Part shown: positions 11,336-21,472 of the stretch, in pieces
Position numbering within the stretch: position 1 is the first letter of the stretch
How the letters are laid out: every line of letters begins with the position of its first letter
Assembly (NCBI RefSeq): GCF_017591425.1
Contig: NW_024466459.1
Location: forward strand, 1,984,001 to 2,048,000
DNA: 64,000 bases
Direction: 5' to 3'
From: Ochotona curzoniae
Taxonomy: Eukaryota; Chordata; Mammalia; Lagomorpha; Ochotonidae
The notes under the pieces: generated by a model
Told to the model about the DNA's origin: nothing
Database searches by the model: none
The model's input: only the letters and a program-made list of their open reading frames with translations
Position numbers and translations under genes: made by a program

Positions 11336-11650
11336 CGAGCTTAGCACAGTAGCTTTTCGGCTAAAATCGTCACATTGCATGTGCCAGGATCCCATATGGG
11401 CACTGGTTTGTGTCCTGGCTGCTCCTCTTCTCCTCTGCCTCCCTGCTTGTGGCTTGGGGAGGCAGTCAAGGACAGCCCAAAGCCTCGGACCTGCACCTGC
11501 ATGATAGCCCTGGAAGAAGCTCCTGTCTCCTGCTTGTGGATCGGCTCAGCTCCAGCCATTGCAGCCATCTGGGGAGTGAATCAGAGGATGGATGATCTTT
11601 CGCCCTGTCTCTCCTTCTCTCTGTATATCTGACCTTTCAATTTAAAAAAG
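11335..11650 (+). mobile_element. C-type SINE
   Basis: GCTTAGCACAGTAGC head, CATGTGCCAGGATCCCATATG and ATCTGGGGAGTGAATCAGAGG. The tail is short (TTTCAATTTAAAAAAG). Confidence 0.85.
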
Positions 11651-11654
11651 CAGG

Positions 11655-11935
11655 GAAGGGATGTATTTGGTCACACCTCGCATTAGAGTCCATGGATTGA
11701 TTTGATGAGCCCCTCTGGCTTCTGGCTGCAACGTTCTTGCTAATGCATCAAGGAAGGCCCAAGTAAGTTGGATTCTTGCCTCCCAGATGGGGAAACCTAT
11801 ATTGAATTCCTCGTTTCCGGCTTTAATCTGGCCCACCCCAGTCATTTCAGGCAATTTGGGACGTGAGCTAGCAGTAGGAACTATCTCTCTTTTTCAATTA
11901 AGTAAAGAATAAATAAATCAATCTTTAAAAAGAGA
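11655..11935 (+). mobile_element. old C-type SINE
   Basis: CTTGCTAATGCATCAAGGAAG, CTCCCAGATGGGGAAACC and a terminal AAGAATAAATAAATC-type tail with strong divergence. Confidence 0.55.
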
Positions 11936-12129
11936 TAGTGTCTATATGTCAAATTAGCAAGGTGATAAAAATAAAAAACTAAGAAAAATAAAAAACTAGC
12001 AGAAGCAAGCAAGCTGGAAAGAAGAAAAAGGAAAGACCATAACCACAGTGGAAACAAAGCCACAGACAGGAGGGTTCGTTTTCAGAAAAACCTAAAGAAC
12101 GTCTCTCAGATCGAGAAGAAAATACCAGG

Positions 12130-12720
12130 CAACCCGAGTGGAGATCGAGCCAAGGATATTAACAGGAAACTCACAGCACGGTCAGGAGGATGTGAAAAAG
12201 AACCTCCCAGCTCATTAAAAGGGAAACAAATGAAAACAACCCTGGAAGAACACTTCACATTCTGCAGACTGGCAAGAAATAAAAGGACCCAGAGCATTGA
12301 AGGCTGGCAAGCACCCGCAGGAACGGGCACTCACCATGCTGCGGGTAAGCCTGGGAACTGGCGCAGCTCCTCGGAAGAAACGGGTCACAGCTGGGAAAGT
12401 CAGTGGGCAACGACTCGGGTCCGGCCGTTCGCCTCTGGGTACGCAGCAGCAGCAAACCCCCACACGCTTCCCCTAAGCGCAGTGCAGAACAAACCCAGAG
12501 CAGCTCTGTCTGTCCTGGCCAAAAAAAAAAATCTGTACCCACATCTCAATCATCCATCAACAGCTTGGATCAATCAATTGAATAGAGTTGTACAATGGAA
12601 AACCATGCAGCGTCTTCAGAAGAAAAAAAAAAAAAAGACTTCAGTTACATATATCACCATGGAAACATTTTTTTTCCCCCTAAGACGTAAAAGGAGGAGT
12701 CGAGGAGAAATAGTACAGCC
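12130..12720 (+). mobile_element. old LINE-1 fragment (end of ORF2)
   Basis: Degenerate L1 order is visible: AAGGATATTAACAGGAAACTC, AAACAAATGAAAACAACCC, CACTTCACATTCTGCAGACTG, then a CATCAACAGCTTGG step and GTACAATGGAAAACCATGCAG. This corresponds to the 3' end of L1 ORF2 with several indels, so it is not coding. Confidence 0.6.
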
Positions 12721-12721
12721 T

Positions 12722-12915
12722 AGAGTGAAGACGCCAGGCACAATGCCCTCAAGTCACATCCCAGTCCCGGGGTTCAATCCCCGCCTCCAGCTTCTTGCAA
12801 ACACGGAGTGGGAGGAATGGTCCCCGGGCTGCTACCCGCTGCAAGGGAGACCTGCACGGAGCTCTGACCCCGAGCCTCTGCCAGGCACAGCCCCAGTCAG
12901 TGCAGGCCTTTGAAC
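12722..12915 (+). mobile_element. old C-type SINE, partial
   Basis: GCCAGGCACAATGCCCTCAAG head, GGTTCAATCCCCGCCTCC and a TGCAAGGGAGACCTGC block. It ends before the tail. Confidence 0.45.
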
Positions 12916-12927
12916 CATGAAAACATA

Positions 12928-13225
12928 GGCCAGTACTGAGCCTCGATGCGTGAAGCCAGCAACTTCCCTTACGCTTTAGATCATATTCCAGCTGCTCCAC
13001 TTCCGATCCAGCCCCCGCTAAAGCGCCTGCAAAAGCAGTGGAGGATGGCTCGGATACTTGGGGTTCATGCCACCCACGCAGGTCATCCAAACGAAGTTCC
13101 TGGCTCCTAGATTCAGCCCTGCCCAGTGTAGCCCCTTGGGGAGTGAAACAGAGGATGGAAGAGTTCTGTACATAGCTCTCCCTCTCTGTAACTCCGGCTT
13201 TCAAAAGAATAACTCTTAAAAAAAC
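12928..13225 (+). mobile_element. old C-type SINE
   Basis: Head AGGCCAGTACTGAGCC, CTGCTCCACTTCCGATCCAGC, GGGGAGTGAAACAGAGGATGG and TCTGTAACTCCGGCTTTCAAA. CpGs have largely decayed. Confidence 0.65.
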
Positions 13226-13334
13226 AAACAAAAAAAAAGGCTGAAATTGTGAATGGGAGCTCTCTCCTTCCATATCCCTGCCTCCCAAATAAAATAAATA
13301 TTCTGGAAAAAAACCCATACATTTGAAACTGTTT

Positions 13335-13662
13335 AGGGGCCCAGCACAGAGGCCTAGAGGCCTAGAGGCCTCACCTTGTACACACTGGGATCCCATACGG
13401 ACGCCAGTTCTAATCCCGACTATTCTGCTTCCCATCCAGCTCCCTGCTTGCAGCCTGGGAAAGCAGCAGAGGATGGCCTAAAGCCTTGACACCCTGCACC
13501 CGCGTGGAAGACCCAGAAGAGGCTCCTGGCTTCAAATCAGCACAGCTCCAGCTGTTGTGGCTGCTTGGGGAGTGAATCATCAGACCAAAGATCTTCCTCT
13601 CTGTCTCTCCTCCTCTCTGTATATCTGACTTTCCAATAAAAAAATAAATCTGTAAAAAGGAA
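13335..13662 (+). mobile_element. C-type SINE with an internal head triplication
   Basis: Full length. The head carries three copies of AGAGGCCT at 13351-13373, a local slippage expansion. The tail AATAAAAAAATAAATC runs into a (GGAA)n stretch. Confidence 0.85.
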
Positions 13663-13690
13663 GGAAGGAAGGAAGGTAGGCAGATAGGTA
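13663..13690. repeat. (GGAA)n simple repeat
   Basis: GGAAGGAAGGAAGG followed by TAGGCAGATAGG between two SINEs. Confidence 0.85.
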
Positions 13691-13694
13691 TGTC

Positions 13695-14020
13695 GGTCCA
13701 GCACAATGGCCTAGCAGCTAAAGTCCTCGCCTTGAATGCACCAGGATCCCATATGGATGCCAGTTCTAATCCCAGCAGCCCTGCTTCCCATCCAGCTCCC
13801 CACTTGTGGCCTGGGAAAGCAGTTGAGGCTGGCCCAAAGCCTTGGGACCCTGTGCCCACAAGGGAGACCTGGAAGAAGTTCCTGGCTCCTGGCTCCGGAT
13901 CGGCATAGCACCGGTTGTTGCGGCCACTTGGGGAGTGAATCTTCAGGCAGAAAATCTGTCTCTCCTCTCTGTATGTCTGACTTTGCTACAAAAATAAAAT
14001 AAATTTTTAAAAAAAGAAAA
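13695..14020 (+). mobile_element. C-type SINE
   Basis: Head TCCAGCACAATGGCCTAGC, CACCAGGATCCCATATGG, CTTGGGGAGTGAATCTTCAG, tail AAAAATAAAATAAATT. Confidence 0.9.
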
Positions 14021-14052
14021 CAAAGAAAGAAAAAGAGAAGAAAATGTTTGGG

Positions 14053-14465
14053 ATTTAGCACCTTGGCATCACAGGTTAATCCACCTCTTTTTTTTTTTCA
14101 AGATTTATTTATTTTTATTGCAAAGTCATATATAGAGAGAGAGGAGGAAAAATTATGATAATCCACCATAATCCACCTCTTCAACACCAACATACTACAT
14201 GAGGGGCAGTTGTAGTCCTGGCTGCTCCACTTCCAATCAAGCTCCCTGCTTGTAGCCTAGGAACGCAGCAGAGGATGGCTCGGGTATCTGGGAGTCTGCC
14301 TCCACATGGGCGACCCGGAAGAAGTTCCTGTTCCTAGTTTCAAACTGGATCAGTTCCAGCCACGTGGCCCCTTGGGGGAGTGGACCAGTGGATGCAAGAT
14401 CTATCTTTCTCTTTCTCTCTCTCTGTAAATCTGCCTTTCAAATAAAAATAAGTAAATCTTTTATA
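14053..14465 (+). mobile_element. older C-type SINE split by a short insertion
   Basis: The head (TTTAGCACCTTGGCATCACAG) lies at 14053-14089 and the body resumes at 14169 and runs to CTTTCAAATAAAAATAAG. The interruption is described separately. Confidence 0.75.
14090..14168 (-). mobile_element. SINE tail-only insertion with target-site duplication
   Basis: A 79 bp piece contains only the reverse A-tail and the adjoining GAGAGAGAGGAGG part of a C-SINE. TAATCCACCTCTT flanks it on both sides (14077-14089 and 14169-14181), which shows it inserted as a severely 5'-truncated copy. Confidence 0.75.
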
Positions 14466-14469
14466 TATT

Positions 14470-14600
14470 AAAAAAAAATTACCACAAAGTTTTGATAATC
14501 AAGGCAGTGTAGTACTGAAATAAATGGATGTATAGATCAATAGAATAGCATTGGGAGTCCAGATACAAACTCTCACATTTATGTTCAAGTTATCTTCGAT
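14470..14600 (+). mobile_element. old LINE-1 ORF2 fragment
   Basis: L1 phrases in order: TTTTGATAATCAAGGCAGTG, GTACTGAAATAAATGGATG, TAGATCAATAGAATAGCATT, GAGTCCAGATACAAACTC. Confidence 0.65.
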
Positions 14601-14604
14601 TGAT

Positions 14605-14733
14605 ATGGGAAAGCAATGAAAGATGGCACAGGTGCTTGGGCCCCTGCCTTGCACAAGGGGGGTAGACCGGGATCGAGCTCCTGACTCATGGCTTCAGCTT
14701 GGCCCGGACCTAGCCACTGAGGCCGTTTGGAGG

Positions 14734-14769
<36 letters not shown>

Positions 14770-14792
14770 TTTTCTGCCTTTAAAATAAGTAA
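14605..14792 (+). mobile_element. old C-type SINE, 5'-truncated, with (TG)n inside
   Basis: GGAAAGCAATGAAAGATGGC to TCTGCCTTTAAAATAAGT. A TG repeat has replaced the pyrimidine-rich part. Confidence 0.55.
14734..14764. repeat. (TG)n microsatellite
   Basis: About 14 TG units with one TA interruption, inside the degraded SINE. Confidence 0.95.
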
Positions 14793-14798
14793 AACTTT

Positions 14799-15130
14799 TG
14801 GGCCCGGCGCGGTGGCGCAAGTGGTTGAGGTCCTCGCCTTGCACGCCCGGGATCCCATATGGGCACCGGTTCTATCCCAGCAGCCCCGCTTCCCTTCCAG
14901 CTCCCTGCCTGTGGCCTGGGAAAGCAGTCGAGGACGGCCCAAAGCTTTGGGACCCTGCACCTGCGTGGGAGACCCGGAAGAGTCTCCTGGCTTCGGATCG
15001 GCATAGCACAGGCCGTTGCGCTCACTTGGGGAGTGAATCATTGGACAGAAGATCTTCCTCTCTGTCTCTCCTCTCTGTATATCTGCCTTTCCAATTAACA
15101 AAAATAATTAAAAAAATAAATCTAAAAAAA
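14799..15130 (+). mobile_element. young C-type SINE with perfect duplication
   Basis: Nearly all consensus CpGs are kept (GGGCCCGGCGCGGTGGCGCA). A perfect 15 bp duplication AATAAGTAAAACTTT lies at 14784-14798 and 15131-15145. Confidence 0.95.
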
Positions 15131-15424
15131 AATAAGTAAAACTTTAAAAAATAAATTCAAAATGTGCTATGTTTTACTATATCAAGAGAATGAAACCAAC
15201 AATGGGGCATCTGGTTTTCAGCCACAGCACCTTTGGAAAACTGTGAGTGCGCGGTCCCTCGTTCTGGGAAACACCTGGAAAACGGGAGCCAGTGCTTCGC
15301 CTGACTGTGCCCTGGGGTTCTAGGAGCCGCAGGAGAGATGACGCGACGCTAAAAATGATCCATGCCGCACTGATGTCTGAACGAATTCATGGGTCACTGC
15401 CAGAATGCAACACACATTTTTTTT

Positions 15425-15757
15425 TTCTTTAAGATTTATTTTCTTTTTATTGGAAAGGCAGATTTACAGAGAGAAAGAGAGAGACAGAGGGGATGATCTT
15501 TCATCCACTTATTCACTTCTCAAGCAGCCGCAACAGCTGAAGCTGAGCTGATCCGAAGCCAGGAGCCAGGAGCTTCTTCTAGATCTCCCATGCAGGTGCA
15601 GGGTCCCACAGCTTGGACTGTCCTCAACTGCTTTCTCAGGCCCCAGGCAGAGAGCTGGATGGGAAGCGGGGCTACAGGGATTAGAACTGTTGCCAACATG
15701 GGATCCTGGCATGTGCAAGGCAAGGATTTCAGCCACTAGGTTATTGCACCAGGCCCA
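15425..15757 (-). mobile_element. C-type SINE (minus)
   Basis: T-rich start with AAGATTTATTTTC, CTTATTCACTTCTCAAGC, GATCCGAAGCCAGGAG and reverse head TTATTGCACCAGGCCC. Confidence 0.9.
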
Positions 15758-15759
15758 CA

Positions 15760-16490
15760 GCATATTTTTCAGGTCTTGTGTTAGGTAATAATAACCAAAG
15801 GCCAGATAAATTCCTTTTGTACAGGGTAACTCGGAAGCAAGTACAAAGGTAGAAAACAGAAGGTCAGGGTCTTGAGCATTGGCTCACACTCCCACAGGAG
15901 CCAGTTCCTGGAAAGAAGTCCCAAAGCCATCTGCCACTGGCACGCGGGCGTGTGGAGCCTGAGACACAGGGTCTTACAAGGTCCTATCTACTTTTTTCTA
16001 AGCCTTAAAATGCGACCCTTTCCAAGCAGTGGCTTGAACTCCCATGTTGCAGAATTTATTGCTCAGGAATGGGACGATTTCCAGAGCCCAGCCTGCTTCC
16101 CACCGGTGCTCACAGAACTGGCTTGGATGGCTCAGCTTGGATGGGCCAGCCCCAGAGGAAGCTACGTCCCACGCTGCCTGGCTGTCGGGACAGGGCAAGC
16201 TGAGTTTCCTAGAGATCCTTGTCTGCACCCAGGTGATTCAAAAGCCCGACAAAACCCAGGGCTGACTAAGAAAATCTGAAGCTATCGGCTCTGTTTTTTC
16301 CAATGTTTACACCTGCAGGCCTCCAGGCTTGGCTGACGTACTTTTGAGGTTGTGACGGCCACAATCCTAATGCCAGCGTGCAAAGCCCCTGCTTACAACC
16401 GTCACATTCCCAGCCTATAGCCAATTCTACCAGGATCATAAACTCATCAAAGGGAGCCACAGAGGGCTCGTCACACAGGAGAGCCGTTCT
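15760..16490. other. intergenic, nothing recognised
   Basis: No coding or repeat signature that I can name. Confidence 0.35.
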
Positions 16491-16494
16491 AGAA

Positions 16495-16640
16495 CAGTTT
16501 GGCAGTTTCTTATAAAGTTAAACATACACTCAGGCTAAGAGGCAGCAGCGGCACTCCTGGGAACTTATCCCAGAAAGATAAAAACTTATGTTCATGGGAA
16601 ATCTTGCGTACAAAGGTTTATGACAGCTTAACGTGGGATA
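16495..16640 (+). mobile_element. old LINE-1 ORF2 fragment
   Basis: GTTTGGCAGTTTCTTATAAAG, TTAAACATACACTCAGG, CACTCCTGGGAACTTATCCC and a TATGACAGCTTAACG step follow the order of the L1 ORF2 3' end. Confidence 0.7.
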
Positions 16641-16682
16641 GTCATGTAACAGTCAGGGAGTTCCAGTGAAATAGAACCAACA

Positions 16683-16855
16683 AGATACACAGGGTACTTG
16701 AAAAAATTCGTACTAAATGGACTTCAAAGATAAAGCTGTTTTGGAATTCATGCATGCAAGGGTCTACAACAAGTGCATGGAAAAACCACATGAAGAAGTT
16801 GTGCATGGATTTCAATTTTCTGGCAAAAAAAACCACCTATTTTGTTGTTATGTTC
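16683..16855 (+). mobile_element. possible Tc1/mariner-derived fragment
   Basis: GGGTACTTGAAAAAATTCGTA followed by AATGGACTTCAAAGAT resembles a dispersed DNA-transposon-like element I recall from lagomorph and other mammalian genomes. Only one end is seen; the other would be cut by the following SINE. Confidence 0.25.
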
Positions 16856-16861
16856 TGTTTT

Positions 16862-17525
16862 TCTTCTTTTTTTCAGATTTATTTATTATTTCTTTAAAAA
16901 GCAAAATTACAAGATTTGGCTCAATGGCTCAGTGGCTAAATCCTTACCTTGAATCCACCAGGATCCCAAATGGGTGCTGGTTGATGCTCCAACTGCTCCA
17001 CTGCCCATGCAGCTCCCTGCTTGTGGCCTGGGAAAGCAGTCAAGGACAGCCCAAAGCTTCAGGTCCCTGCACTCATGTGGGAGACCCAGAAGAGGCTCCT
17101 GGCTCCTGGCTTTGGATTCACTCAGCTCTGGCCACTTCAGCAACTTGGGGAGTTAACCAGCAGATGGAAGATCTTTGTCTCTTATCCTTGCAAATCGGCC
17201 TTTCTAGTAAAAATCAAATAAATCTTAAAAAAAAAAAAAAGGCAGAATTACAGAGAGAGAAGAGACAGAGCGAGATCTTCCATCTGCTTGTTCACTCCCC
17301 AAACAGCCGTAACAGCTGGAGTTGAGCCAGCCTGAAACCAGAAGCTTCTTCTGGGTCTCCCACTTGCATGCAGGAGTCCAAGGCCTTGGGCCATCTTCCG
17401 CTACTTTCCCAGGCACATTAACAGGGATCTGGATGGGAAGTGGAACAACTGGGTGGGATTCCAGCCAGCATCCATATGGGATTCTGGAATCACAGGCAAA
17501 GCAATAGCCTAAACACAAGCCTGTA
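16862..17525 (-). mobile_element. older C-type SINE (minus) split by a plus SINE
   Basis: The tail part lies at 16862-16911 (TTTCAGATTTATTTATTATT) and the body at 17241-17525 (GGCAGAATTACAGAGAGAG to ATAGCCTAAACACAAGCC). Similar AAAAAG(C/GC)A(A/G)AATTACA sequence flanks the insert. Confidence 0.8.
16912..17240 (+). mobile_element. C-type SINE nested in a minus SINE
   Basis: GGCTCAATGGCTCAGTGGC head, CCACCAGGATCCCAAATGG, CTTGGGGAGTTAACCAGC and AAATCAAATAAATC with an A14 tail. Confidence 0.85.
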
Positions 17526-17599
17526 AACCTATCTTTTTATTTTATTTTCTATAAATCTTTCACAGTAGCCTAATGTGTGGGTACACATGTGTGGGGGGG

Positions 17600-17690
17600 T
17601 AAGTGTGTATGCCTGCATATTCCACTGCAGATCCAGTTCTCCGTTAATATGGTTGGAAAAATAAATAAATAAATCTTTAAAATTAAAAGA
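17600..17690 (+). mobile_element. probable SINE 3' remnant
   Basis: Short ATCCAGTTCTCCGTTAATATG piece followed by an AAATAAATAAATAAATC tail; too short to be sure. Confidence 0.35.
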
Positions 17691-17711
17691 AAAAACAAAA
17701 GAAAGAAATTT

Positions 17712-18008
17712 AGAGATCTAGCACCGTGGCGTAGCAGACTAAGCCTCTGTCTGCGGTATCAATATTCCATATGGGCCCCAGTTTATGTCCTGCCTGGTTC
17801 AATTCTGATCCAGCTCTCTGTTTATGTAGAAAAGCAGCAGACAACGGACCAAGTCCTTGGGACCCTGCACTAGTGTGGGAGACCCGCAAGAAGCTTCAGG
17901 CTCCTGGTTTCAGATCAGATCAGCTCAGTGCTAGCTGTTGCAGTCATTTAGGGAGTGAACCAGTAGTTGGAAGAGCTAAAGATCTCGCGCTCCCTTTCAA
18001 AACTCTTT
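17712..18008 (+). mobile_element. C-type SINE, moderately old
   Basis: ATCTAGCACCGTGGCGTAGC head, ATATTCCATATGGGCCCC, TTTAGGGAGTGAACCAGTAG. The tail is only CTCTTTTAAAAAATT. Confidence 0.75.
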
Positions 18009-18439
18009 TAAAAAATTAAAACGAACATCCCAAAGGTTGTGGCCTGAAATGCCTGCAGAGCCAAGTGGCCGGTGCTGGTGAGTGAGGACTGTGGAGGGGC
18101 GGGCTGGAGCGAGCGCAGCTGGGGGGCAGCCACCCCGCAGCCAGCTCTGGCCGTGTGCCGTTCTCCGAGACTGATGGCCATCGCTTGCCACATCCGATTT
18201 GTCAAAAGAGCCAAAAACACAAACTGTTACGATGAACGCCTCTTTTTTTTTTTTCATATTGTGAACTAATTTTAAGTGTTCTTAATTGAGGGCCGAACAA
18301 CGCACGTAAAGGCTCTTTGAATGACTAATAAGAGGTTTCAGGGTTCAGTCTGAAGTATACTGCTCTCAAAAACAAGCACGCCAAAATGGCCATCCACCTG
18401 AAAGGTGTTTCCTCTTTAAACTCCTGCTCCCGTTGTTCA

Positions 18440-18745
18440 GTCACTCTCCTTTGATGGGAAAGGCAAGGAGGCAAACCCAGAGCTCTCCCATCCACTGATT
18501 CCCTCCCCAGATGCCCGCCATGGCCAACACTGGAAGCCGGTGACCATCCAGGTCTGCCATGTGGGTGGCAGAAACCGAATCCTTGAGTCCACACCTGCTG
18601 TCTCCCCGGGTGCACGGCTGCTTGGACCTCAGTCAGAGTAGGAACACCTGGCCAGCAGCCAGGCACCTGAGCGTGGATCGCGGTCTCCCAGGCGGTGGTG
18701 TCCCGCTTCAGCTAACACTAACTGGGCGTCTCGCCTGCCCGTATG
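18440..18745 (-). mobile_element. old C-type SINE (minus)
   Basis: CATCCACTGATTCCCTCCCC, TCTGCCATGTGGGTGGCAG and CAGCTAACACTAACTGGGCG near the reverse head. Highly diverged. Confidence 0.5.
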
Positions 18746-18759
18746 ACCTCCCCCCAAGG

Positions 18760-18908
18760 GTCAGGGACCACATTTCTCTCCATTGGAGCTGAGGCACAGA
18801 GCAGTAAAGCAGTTCGCTGGAGATCACACAGCCCCCCAGAGTCTGGGCTGAGAGCCCATGGATTCCGGAGCCCTGACTCGCAGCCACTAAGCTCTACCGC
18901 CCCCTTGT
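18760..18908 (+). mobile_element. MIR-type SINE
   Basis: GGAGCTGAGGCACAGAGCAG, then AGATCACACAGCCCCCC, GACTCGCAGCCACTAAGCTC and a final TACCGCC: the canonical MIR order. Confidence 0.7.
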
Positions 18909-19640
18909 GGCGGCTTGCCCTGTCATGCGGGAGCCTGCCCCGAGCCTCTCCCACCAACGCTTTTCCCAAACTGGGTCCTGGGCTCGAACCAGTTAGAAAG
19001 CTTGGGGACTGAGTCTTAGACGGGGTCCCAGATCTGGAAGGGGTGGGGTGGGACATTCCCCTCGGGGTACCTGTCTCTAGAAGGCTGCAGTGGGTTAACC
19101 CATAAAGTCTTGCAAGTTTTGCCGGACATTATTTTATACACTGTGTTAGAAAGAGAGGGCATGTTGATTCTTTCCTGCTACAATTTTAAGGTTTGAAGTG
19201 AGTTTTCTTATTCAGTCATTTTTTGTTTGTTTAAATGCAGAGAGCAGGAGTGCACTGGTTCACTCCCAGGCACGCGCAGCAGCCTGAGCGGGGAAACTCA
19301 GTCCACCTCTCTTGAGCCACTGCCTTCCTGGGATCCACGGGGCTGGGAAGCTAAAGTGGACGCCCGGGTATTCCGATGTGGGCGTCTTCACCATCGGCTC
19401 TTCCCTGGAACAGAGCTTCATGGGACCTTTTGTTGCTTTCCTTGCAAGATGAAGGAGGTGTGCGGTGGCTGGAGTCATGGCAGACAGCCGAGCAGTCCAG
19501 GAAGGACATGGGGATCCAGGAGCTACTGTGGCCTAATCAGAACAGAAGGCAGCTAATTGTCTCGGAGGGCAATGATTAGGACATAGTTGGTTATTGGTCA
19601 CTAGCAAATGGACAAAGTGATGGTCAAGAACAAGGGAGGG
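18909..19640. other. intergenic, possible old SINE remnant only
   Basis: At 19205-19390 a GTTCACTCCCAGGCACG...CACTGCCTTCC block may be a minus-strand C-SINE remnant. Nothing else was recognised. Confidence 0.3.
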
Positions 19641-20306
19641 GGGGCCCGGCGCACTGGCGCAAGTGGTTAAGGTCCTCGCCTTGCACGCCCGGGATCCCAT
19701 ATGGGTGCCGGTTCTATCCCAGCTTCCCTTCCAGCTCCCTGCCTGTGGCCCGGGAAGGCAGTCGAGGACGGCCCAAAGCTTTGGGACCCTGCACCCGCCT
19801 GGGATACCCAGAAGAAGTTCCTGGCTCCTGCCTTCGGATCAGCGCAGCTCTGGCCATTGTAGCCACCGGATAGAAGATCTTTCTCTGTATATCTGACTTG
19901 GCGATAAAAATAAATAAATCTTAGTGGGGTTTTGCTTGTTTGTTTGTTTTTTAAAGATTTATTTATTTATTGGAAAGGCAGGTATACAGAGAGGAGGAGA
20001 GACAGAGAGGAAGATCTTCCATCCAATGATTCACTCCCCAACTGAGTGCAACGGCCTGTGCTATGCCAATCGGAGCTGGAAGACAGGAACTTCCTCCAGG
20101 TCACCCACACAGGTGCAGGGTCCCAAAGCTTTGGGCTGTCGTCAACTGCTTTCCCAGGCCACAAGCAGGGAGCTGGATGGGAAGTGGAGCCACTGGGACT
20201 AGAACCGGCGCCCATATGGGATCCTGGTGCGTTCAGGGTGAGGACTTTAGCCACTAGGCCATGCCGCTAAGCCCAAAAATAAATAAATCTTAAAAAAAAA
20301 AAAAAA
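19640..20306 (+). mobile_element. young C-type SINE whose tail took a second insertion
   Basis: GGGCCCGGCGCACTGGCGCA head, with a deletion around the GAGTGAATC block. The A-rich tail is split: 19906-19923 and 20275-20306 both carry AAAAATAAATAAATCTTA. Confidence 0.9.
19924..20274 (-). mobile_element. C-type SINE (minus) inserted in the tail of another SINE
   Basis: Bracketed by a perfect 18 bp duplication AAAAATAAATAAATCTTA that is itself SINE tail. Full length from the T-rich start to AGGCCATGCCGCTAAGCCC. Confidence 0.95.
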
Positions 20307-20421
20307 GAATAGTGTCATTCTCTATCCTAGAGGTAAAAATTAAAATCTTACAAAGCGCTTGTCAATTGTCCTTTCGGGGAGAAAAATCTCTCTCAAATGA
20401 GAACCATTAGTAAAAATAAAA

Positions 20422-20750
20422 TCTTGGATCTGGAACAATGGCTCAACAGGGTAATCCACCACCTGCAAGCATCAACACCCTTTATGGGTGCCGATTCATG
20501 TCCTATCTGCTCCAATTTCCAATTCAGCTGCCTGCTTAAGGACTGGGAGGCCAATGGAGCGTGGCTCAAGTCCTTGCGACCCTACAGCCACACAGGAGCG
20601 ACCTGGGAGAGGCTCCTGGCTTGAGATCAGCTCAGCTGATCTGGGGAGTGAATCAGGAAGTGGAAGGTCATGTTCTCTGTGTCTCACCTTCTCTCTGTAA
20701 ATCTGCCATTCTAGCATAAATAAATACATAAGTAAATGTATAAACTTTAA
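20422..20750 (+). mobile_element. older C-type SINE
   Basis: TGGATCTGGAACAATGGCTC head, TTTATGGGTGCCGATTCATG, ATCTGGGGAGTGAATCAGG, tail CATAAATAAATACATAAG. Confidence 0.8.
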
Positions 20751-21425
20751 AATTTTTAAAAACTTGTGTTTCTTGTTTTAGCTTGTTTTTGCCTGAAATC
20801 TTGCATAAAGGCCCAAAAAAGAGGCAGCTAAAATACCGGTATCCGAGCTTGCCGTTTAATGGAAGCCGGCCAAGGTTGCCATCATGACCCTGCGGCCGCT
20901 CTCACTCGGGTCTCAATCTCACAAGGCCGTGGGGTTAGGTGGACGGTGGACTTCCTCTCTCTGCCTCCTCCCTCCATCTGCCGCCACCATTGTCGCAGTA
21001 GCAGAGGGTCCGTCTCCGGCTTGGCTGCGCTCCCATCTCGGCCAGCCAGTAGGACTCTTGCTGGGGCTTTCCAAGCTCAGTCAGCACCCATGGGCACGTC
21101 AGTTCCTTACGGGACTCGGGCTGGGGTTGCTCGGGGCATCCAGGGGTTGGAGAAGTTGGGGGAGCCAGCTAAATGCTTCCTGACTGTTGGGGAGCGTGCG
21201 GAGACACAGTCATACTTTCCAACTTTCTGGCCCTCCTTCTATTCTCTAGAGCAGGAAATTATTTCAAGCATTTCCTGAACAGCTGAAGCATGTTACAGAC
21301 CTGCCAGCCTTCCCCACATCTCTAGGAGATGGACGGCCGAGAATTTCTTGGCAACAATGGAAGCCTTTTGTGCTCTGTGGCCCATTTACCTGAGTGGGGT
21401 GGACCAATACCCTCACCTGGGGAAA
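20751..21425. other. intergenic; locally CpG-containing, unassigned
   Basis: 20830-21130 holds more CpGs than its surroundings, and frames of 99 and 139 codons overlap there. No domain, splice site pair or repeat family could be recognised. Confidence 0.3.
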
Positions 21426-21472
21426 TGGAGAATCTTCTAGAATCTTCTAGAATCAATCTTCTAGCATCTTAA
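21424..21472. repeat. short tandem repeat of AATCTTCTAG
   Basis: Four diverging copies of (AG)AATCTTCTAG, with CA and GC changes in the last two. Confidence 0.85.

Noticed and set aside
12230..12913. 227-codon plus-strand frame
   Set aside because: It crosses an old L1 fragment and a SINE, so it is a composite of repeats.
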